44,629 bases of DNA from Streptomyces shenzhenensis. GTDB taxonomy: Bacteria > Actinomycetota > Actinomycetes > Streptomycetales > Streptomycetaceae. Each line of letters opens with the position of its first letter. Position 1 is the stretch's first letter. Below the pieces are notes generated by a model. It was not told the origin of the DNA. It did not search any database and worked only from the letters and a program-made list of their open reading frames with translations. Location of the stretch: contig NZ_JAJONF010000060.1 in the NCBI RefSeq assembly GCF_021462265.1, positions 1 through 44,629 of the forward strand, given 5' to 3'. This document shows, piece by piece, positions 40,184-44,629 of the stretch. The position numbers were made by a program, and so were the translations under genes.

Positions 40184-41335
40184 ATGACTCCTACGACGGA
40201 GACCACGGTCGGGATCGGCGGCGCCGCGGAGAGCACCGACATGGTGCTCAACATCGGCCCCCAGCACCCCTCCACGCACGGCGTGCTGCGGCTGAGGCTG
40301 GTACTGGACGGCGAGCGGATCGTCGCCGCGGAGCCGGTGATCGGCTACATGCACCGCGGCGCGGAGAAGCTCTTCGAAGCCCGCGACTACCGGCAGATCA
40401 TCATGCTCGCCAACCGCCACGACTGGCTGTCGGCCTTCTCGAACGAGCTGGGCGTGGTCCTCGCCGTGGAGCGCATGCTCGGCATGGAGGTGCCCGTCCG
40501 CGCGGTGTGGACGCGTACCCTGCTCGCCGAACTGAACCGGGTCCTCAACCACCTGATGTTCCTCGGCTCCTATCCGCTGGAGCTCGGCGGGATCACCCCG
40601 GTGTTCTACGCGTTCCGCGAGCGCGAGGTGCTGCAGAACGTCATGGAGGAGGTCTCCGGCGGCCGCATGCACTACATGTTCAACCGCGTCGGCGGCCTCA
40701 AGGAGGACCTGCCGGCCGGCTGGACCGCACGCGCGCGTGCGGCCGTGGCCGCCGTGCGCTCCCGCATGGACGTCTTCGACGACCTGGTCCTCGGCAACGA
40801 GATCTTCCGCGGCCGCACCCGTGGCGTCGGCGCCCTCGCGCCGGAGGCCGTGCACGCGTACGGCGTGAGCGGGCCCATCGCGCGCGCCTCGGGCGTCGAC
40901 TTCGACCTGCGCCGCGACGAGCCCTACCTGGCGTACGGCGAGCTCCAGGACACCCTGAGGGTCGTCACCCGCGTCGAGGGCGACTGTCTGGCCCGCTTCG
41001 AGTGCCTCCTGGAGCAGACCCACAACGCCCTGGACCTGGCCGACGCCTGCCTGGACCGGCTCGCCGACCTGCCGCCGGGACCGATCAACCAGCGGCTCCC
41101 CAAGGTGCTCAAGGCGCCCGAGGGCCACACCTACGCCTGGACCGAGAACCCGCTCGGCATCAACGGCTACTACCTCGTCAGCAAGGGCGAGAAGACCCCG
41201 TACCGGCTGAAACTGCGCTCGGCGTCCTACAACAACATCCAGGCCCTGACCGAACTGCTGCCGGGAACGCTGGTGGCGGACATGGTCGCGATCCTCGGGT
41301 CGATGTTCTTCGTCGTGGGCGACATCGACAAGTAG
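40184..41335 (+). CDS. nuoD2: NADH dehydrogenase subunit D (second copy type)
   Basis: A 383-residue 49-kDa-type complex I subunit. NIGPQHPSTHGVLRL, GYMHRGAEKLFEARDY, NRHDWLSAFSNELG, RTLLAELNRVLNHLMFLG, GGRMHYMFNRVGGL and the C-terminal GSMFFVVGDIDK are all conserved. The arginine that NDUFAF7 methylates in mammals (Arg85 of NDUFS2, in HRGTEKL) is Arg58 here. The subunit is slightly shorter than standard NuoD, and no other nuo genes lie near, so it is probably the stand-alone NuoD2 type of Streptomyces. ATG 40184 has AGGAG upstream. It converges with a MidA-type methyltransferase. Confidence 0.93.
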   Translation: MTPTTETTVGIGGAAESTDMVLNIGPQHPSTHGVLRLRLVLDGERIVAAEPVIGYMHRGAEKLFEARDYRQIIMLANRHDWLSAFSNELGVVLAVERMLGMEVPVRAVWTRTLLAELNRVLNHLMFLGSYPLELGGITPVFYAFREREVLQNVMEEVSGGRMHYMFNRVGGLKEDLPAGWTARARAAVAAVRSRMDVFDDLVLGNEIFRGRTRGVGALAPEAVHAYGVSGPIARASGVDFDLRRDEPYLAYGELQDTLRVVTRVEGDCLARFECLLEQTHNALDLADACLDRLADLPPGPINQRLPKVLKAPEGHTYAWTENPLGINGYYLVSKGEKTPYRLKLRSASYNNIQALTELLPGTLVADMVAILGSMFFVVGDIDK

Positions 41336-41387
41336 AGACAAGCAGAGCCAGGGGCGCGTCCGGCCGGGCCGTCCGCCACGGGCTTCC

Positions 41388-42410
41388 CTAGAGCAGCGCG
41401 TCCTTGATGCCCACCGGCTGGAGCAGCCAGAGGAAGTCGCCCAGGCCGCCGGGGGCGGTGAGTTCGGCGGCCTCTCCGGCGATCGCGAGGGCGCGCACGT
41501 ATCCGGCGGGGTGCGTGGAGGCGAGCGTGAGCGGAGGGCGCGGGCCGATCAGGCCGAGGGCGCGCAGGGCGTCGCGTTGGGTGCACAGCGACGCTTCGGG
41601 CAGCCTGAGCGCCGGGTCGAGCGCCGTGCACGCGTCCAGCGCGACGTGCGCCGTGATGTCGCGCGTCCCGTCCGGCACGGGGGCGGTGGCCCGTCCGTCG
41701 CGGAAGCCGGTCAGCGTCCCGAACGGGGGGCGCGTGGTCAGGGTGTGCGCATAGTCCACGGCCACCGCGAGTCCCCTCTGCAGGCTGGTGACGGCGGACG
41801 CCCACGCCTGGTCCCGGGGCAGCCCGATCTCCGCCCGCAGCCCCGGCTCCGTACCCAGCGGCCACCACCGTGCGAGCCACTGCGCGTCCGCGCCCGACAC
41901 GCGCTCGCCGAGCAGTTCGGTGCCGTCCGGCCGGACCAGCACCAGCCGGGCCACCCCGGCCGCGTCCACCTCGGCGACCTCGACCGGCACGTTGTCCAGC
42001 CACTCGTTGGCGAAGAGCAGTCCGGTGATCGTGCGCGGGAGTTCGGTCAGCCAGGTGATCCGGTCGGGCAGGCCCGGCGGGCGGTCGGCGAGCTCCACGG
42101 CGTACGCACGCGCGCGTGCCGCCACGTCCGCGGGCAGCGCGGCGAGCACTCCGCTGACCAGCTCGCCCCGGCCGGCGCCCATGTCGACGAAGTCCAGCGT
42201 CTCGGGGCGGCCCAGGGCCTCGTCGACCCGGCACAGCAACTCGGCCACGGCCTCGGCGAACAGCCGCGAGGCGTGCACCGACGTGCGGAAGTGCCCGGCA
42301 GGGCCCTCCGGGCGGCGGTAGAAGCCGCCGGGGCCGTACAGGGCCGCCTCGGTGGCCGCACGCCAGCCGTGTGCGTCACCGGCCGTCTCTCGCCTCGCCT
42401 CATCCGTCAC
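41388..42410 (-). CDS. MidA/NDUFAF7-type protein arginine methyltransferase
   Basis: A 340-residue SAM-dependent methyltransferase of the MidA (DUF185) family. AdoMet motif I is FVDMGAGRGELVSGVL, followed by AYAVELADRPPGLPDRI, and LLFANEWLDNVPVEV is the NExLDxxP signature of this family. GGFYRRPEGPAGHFRTSVHAS near the N-terminus matches the known opening (GYY...GDFxTS). In mammals NDUFAF7 methylates Arg85 of NDUFS2, the NuoD homologue, during complex I assembly. GTG 42410 has a -10-like TAGTCT ending 6 nt before it and no ribosome site. Being next to nuoD2 makes NuoD2 the likely substrate. Confidence 0.85.
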   Translation of the reverse strand: MTDEARRETAGDAHGWRAATEAALYGPGGFYRRPEGPAGHFRTSVHASRLFAEAVAELLCRVDEALGRPETLDFVDMGAGRGELVSGVLAALPADVAARARAYAVELADRPPGLPDRITWLTELPRTITGLLFANEWLDNVPVEVAEVDAAGVARLVLVRPDGTELLGERVSGADAQWLARWWPLGTEPGLRAEIGLPRDQAWASAVTSLQRGLAVAVDYAHTLTTRPPFGTLTGFRDGRATAPVPDGTRDITAHVALDACTALDPALRLPEASLCTQRDALRALGLIGPRPPLTLASTHPAGYVRALAIAGEAAELTAPGGLGDFLWLLQPVGIKDALL

Positions 42411-42416
42411 CGGCCC

Positions 42417-42422
42417 AGACTA
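42417..42422 (-). promoter_or_regulatory. -10 element of the MidA gene (TAGTCT)
   Basis: TAGTCT on the minus strand, followed by GGGCCG and GTG 42410. A 10-bp palindrome GGTGATCACC lies upstream at 42432-42441. No -35 was clear. Confidence 0.4.
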
Positions 42423-42515
42423 GGCGCACAGGTGATCACCTTCTCCACCTTGGGGAGTACGCGTGCGTAACAGGGATCGGCCCTCCGGTTGACCCCTGCA
42501 CCTATCACGCTTCCC

Positions 42516-42521
42516 TACGCT
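42516..42521 (+). promoter_or_regulatory. -10 element of the kinase gene (TACGCT)
   Basis: TACGCT ends 7 nt before GTG 42529. A TTGACC at 42489-42494 is 21 nt upstream of it, which is longer than the usual 17-18, so the -35 is uncertain. Confidence 0.45.
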
Positions 42522-42528
42522 GGGTTAC

Positions 42529-43734
42529 GTGCAGCGCCTCTATGACTTCCTCCGCAGGCACCCGATATGGGTCGACATCTTCTGGGCTGTCGTCCTGCTC
42601 GGGATTTCCGGCGCGAGCATCTGGAAGCTCGGCGGGGATCGGGGGCACCACGGACCCAGGGCCGTCCTGCTGGCCGTGGCCGTCGTGATGAGCGTCGTCG
42701 TCGCGCTGCGCCGCCGGTTCCCGGAGCCGATGCTGCTGCTGGCCGCGGCCACCGGCCTGGCCCAGCTGGTGCTGGACGCGGAGACGACCGTCGCCAACTT
42801 CGCCATGCTGGTGATCGTCTGCACGAACGCCGCCGTCGGCGCGCGCTGGGCGTCCCGGCTCGGTCTGTACGCCGGGCTGTGCGCGGCGCCCCTGGCGGAG
42901 ATCCGGTGGCCGCAGCGGGAGGTGTCCTTCCTGGGGCAGGTCGCGATCGTGCTGTTCCAGACGGTGCCGTTCGTGTTCGCCTGGGTGCTCGGCGACTCCA
43001 TGCGCACCCGTCGCGCCTACTTCGCGCAGCTTGAGGAGCGCGCCGCCAGGCTGGAGAAGGAGCGCGAGGCGCAGGCCAAGGTCGCGGTCGCCGCCGAGCG
43101 CGCCCGGATCGCCCGCGAGTTGCACGACGTGGTCGCGCACAACGTGTCCGTGATGGTGGTCCAGGCCGACGGCGCCGCCTATGTCCTGGACGCCGCACCC
43201 GACCAGGCGAAGAAGGCCCTGGAGACGATCTCCTCCACCGGCCGCCAGGCCCTCGCCGAGATGCGCCGCCTGCTGGGCGTGCTGCGCACCGGCGAGCACA
43301 GGGAGGTCGGCGAGTACGTCCCGCAGCCCGACGTCGAGCAGATCGACCAGCTCGTCGAGCAGTGCCGCAGCTCCGGCCTGCCCGTCGACTTCAAGGTCGA
43401 GGGCACCCCGCGCCCGCTGCCCAGCGGCGTCGAGCTCACGGCCTACCGGATCGTGCAGGAGGCGCTCACCAACACCCGCAAGCACGGTGGCCCCAACACG
43501 GGTGCCAGCGTGCGGCTGGTCTACTTCGACGACGGACTCGGCCTGCTGGTGGAGGACGACGGCAAGGGCGCCCCGCACGAGATGTACGAGGAGGGCGGCG
43601 CCGACGGCCAGGGGCACGGCCTCATCGGCATGCGCGAACGGGTCGGCATGGTGGGCGGCACCCTCGACGCGGGCCCCCGCCCTGGCGGAGGATTCCGCAT
43701 CAGCGCCCTGCTCCCGCTCAAACCGGCGCACTGA
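42529..43734 (+). CDS. Sensor histidine kinase, NarL type
   Basis: A 401-residue HisKA_3-family kinase. Four or five hydrophobic segments fill residues 12-150 with no large outside domain, so it may sense a membrane signal. A coiled linker (LEERAARLEKEREAQAK) leads to the H-box ERARIARELHDVVAHNVSVMVVQ. The ATP lid is seen as EALTNTRKHG (N box), DDGKGAP (G1) and GHGLIGMRERVGMVGG (G2). GTG 42529 follows TACGCT by 7 nt without a ribosome site, so it is probably leaderless. The response regulator follows 97 bp later. The signal is unknown. Confidence 0.92.
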   Translation: MQRLYDFLRRHPIWVDIFWAVVLLGISGASIWKLGGDRGHHGPRAVLLAVAVVMSVVVALRRRFPEPMLLLAAATGLAQLVLDAETTVANFAMLVIVCTNAAVGARWASRLGLYAGLCAAPLAEIRWPQREVSFLGQVAIVLFQTVPFVFAWVLGDSMRTRRAYFAQLEERAARLEKEREAQAKVAVAAERARIARELHDVVAHNVSVMVVQADGAAYVLDAAPDQAKKALETISSTGRQALAEMRRLLGVLRTGEHREVGEYVPQPDVEQIDQLVEQCRSSGLPVDFKVEGTPRPLPSGVELTAYRIVQEALTNTRKHGGPNTGASVRLVYFDDGLGLLVEDDGKGAPHEMYEEGGADGQGHGLIGMRERVGMVGGTLDAGPRPGGGFRISALLPLKPAH

Positions 43735-43753
43735 CGCAGACGCACGCCCCCGG

Positions 43754-43787
43754 TTGACACCTGTCATGCGCCCGGAAAATCCCCGGG
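43754..43787 (+). promoter_or_regulatory. Dyad and hairpin between kinase and regulator genes
   Basis: TTGACA at 43754-43759 overlaps a 12-bp dyad TGACA-CC-TGTCA (43755-43766). A hairpin CCCGG-N7-CCGGG follows at 43771-43787. It might be a second promoter with a regulator site for the response regulator, or a site for the regulator itself. Confidence 0.35.
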
Positions 43788-43831
43788 TGACCACTGGCAG
43801 ACGGACGAAAACGGAAACGGAAGAGGACCCG

Positions 43832-44506
43832 ATGACGATCCGCGTGATGCTCGTCGACGACCAGGTGCTGCTGCGCACCGGTTTCCGGATGGTGCTCGCG
43901 GCCCAGCCGGACATGGAGGTCGTCGCGGAGGCGGGCGACGGCGTCGAGGCCCTCCAGGTGCTGAAGGCCACCGCCGTGGACGTCGTCCTGATGGACGTGC
44001 GCATGCCCAAGCTGGACGGCGTGGAGGCCACCCGGCGCATCTGTGCGGAGCCCGACGCGCCCAAGGTGCTCATCCTGACCACCTTCGACCTCGACGAGTA
44101 CGCCTTCTCGGGGCTGAAGGCGGGCGCCTCCGGCTTCATGCTCAAGGACGTGCCCCCGGGCGAGCTGCTGGCCGCCATCCGTGCCGTGCACAGCGGGGAC
44201 GCCGTCGTCGCGCCGTCCACCACCCGGCGCCTGCTCGACCGCTTCGCGCCGATGCTGCCCTCCGCCGGCCAGGAGCCCCGCTACCAGGAGCTGGGCCGGC
44301 TCACCGACCGCGAACGCGAGGTGATGGTGCTGGTCGCGCAGGGGCTGTCGAACGGCGAGATCGCTGCCCGGCTGGTGCTGTCCGAGGCGACCGTCAAGAC
44401 CCATGTGGGCCGCATCCTGACCAAGCTGGGGCTCCGGGACCGCGTGCAGGTGGTCGTGCTGGCCTATGAGACGGGGCTGGTGCGGGCGGGCGGCGGACAC
44501 GGGTGA
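43832..44506 (+). CDS. Response regulator, NarL/LuxR type
   Basis: A 224-residue regulator. The receiver domain has VMLVDDQVLLRTGF, the phospho-acceptor Asp55 in VVLMDVRMPK, and LTTFDLDEYAFSGLKAGASGFMLKD. The C-terminal LuxR helix-turn-helix is LTDREREVMVLVAQGLSNGEIAARLVLSEATVKTHVGRILTKLGLRDR. ATG 43832 has GAAGAGGA upstream; an in-frame upstream extension has no family match. It forms a pair with the kinase before it. Target genes cannot be told; the 43755-43766 dyad is one candidate binding site. Confidence 0.93.
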   Translation: MTIRVMLVDDQVLLRTGFRMVLAAQPDMEVVAEAGDGVEALQVLKATAVDVVLMDVRMPKLDGVEATRRICAEPDAPKVLILTTFDLDEYAFSGLKAGASGFMLKDVPPGELLAAIRAVHSGDAVVAPSTTRRLLDRFAPMLPSAGQEPRYQELGRLTDREREVMVLVAQGLSNGEIAARLVLSEATVKTHVGRILTKLGLRDRVQVVVLAYETGLVRAGGGHG

Positions 44507-44593
44507 GGTGGGGGCCGGGCGCCTACTGGGGTGCCGGGTGCGTGTGGTGGGGGCGGGTGCGGGTTGTGTGTGGTTGCCCGCGCAGTTCCCCGC

Positions 44594-44627
44594 GCCCCTG
44601 ACGGGGCGCTGCCCCTGACGGGGCGCT
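44594..44627. repeat. Tandem 17-bp repeat with hairpin
   Basis: GCCCCTGACGGGGCGCT occurs twice in tandem (44594-44610, 44611-44627). Each copy can fold as CCCC-TGA-CGGGG. It follows a GCGCAGTTCCCCGCGCC stretch that I recognise as a dispersed intergenic motif in Streptomyces. The window ends here, so the full extent is unknown. Confidence 0.6.
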
Positions 44628-44629
44628 GC

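Noticed and set aside
39653..41341. N-terminal extension of the PH-domain frame to over 1000 residues
   Set aside because: The extension is antisense to nuoD2 and crosses the YdbS-like gene; the GTGA overlap at 39652 gives a natural start.
1..44629. tRNA gene or phage attachment site beside the defence cluster
   Set aside because: No cloverleaf, CCA-type end or integrase was recognised by eye; a tRNAscan run would be decisive.

Overview
This is a very GC-rich window with GTG starts, 4-bp ATGA/GTGA gene overlaps and gene families typical of Streptomyces (TipA, XRE-DUF397 pairs, DUF3180, DUF2342, a second NuoD). The gene order dacB - DUF2342 - tilS - hpt - ftsH - folE - fol operon fits a Streptomyces core chromosome. 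The species cannot be named from sequence alone. No tRNA, rRNA or CRISPR array was found.

Region 1 (1-14452) is an accessory, defence-rich segment. It opens with a truncated IS5-type transposase and a perfect hairpin, then a DinB-like protein. Next is a two-gene Septu-like module (ATPase plus HNH nuclease, 1070-3243), then an XRE regulator with a DUF397 protein and two small divergent genes. A minus-strand run from 14452 down to 5175 follows: an Abi/HEPN protein, an HTH-methyltransferase-specificity fusion, hsdM, hsdS and hsdR. Tight spacing suggests one or two operons. The HEPN plus HTH-M-S fusion beside a complete type I restriction system is the best candidate for an undescribed defence arrangement. 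Two identical dyads (TGTGACA-N7-TGTCACA), one ahead of the XRE gene and one inside it, look like its operators.

Region 2 (14714-22458) holds glutamate decarboxylase behind a ClC-type transporter on the minus strand, which may form an acid-stress pair. A tipA-type regulator is divergent to them, with a recognisable 19-bp-spacer MerR promoter and an internal start for the short TipAS protein. A YbjQ-family protein and a DedA protein with a Q/P/Y/G-rich tail are divergent around a perfect 24-bp palindrome. A ThrE-type exporter and inorganic pyrophosphatase follow.

Region 3 (22538-33691) is housekeeping: D-Ala-D-Ala carboxypeptidase, a DUF2342 metalloprotease, TilS, Hpt, FtsH and FolE on the plus strand, then the folate genes folP, folB and folK with an NTF2-like and a DUF3180 protein on the minus strand.

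Region 4 (33792-44629) has an MprF-like aminoacyl-lipid synthase divergent to a membrane-anchored esterase, a coiled-coil membrane protein, two bacterial PH-domain proteins, a stand-alone NuoD convergent with a MidA/NDUFAF7-type methyltransferase, and a NarL-type two-component pair. NDUFAF7 methylates the mitochondrial NuoD homologue, and the target arginine is conserved here. Several genes in regions 3 and 4 have a TANNNT -10 element only 6-7 nt before the start codon and no clear ribosome site, which suggests leaderless mRNAs.
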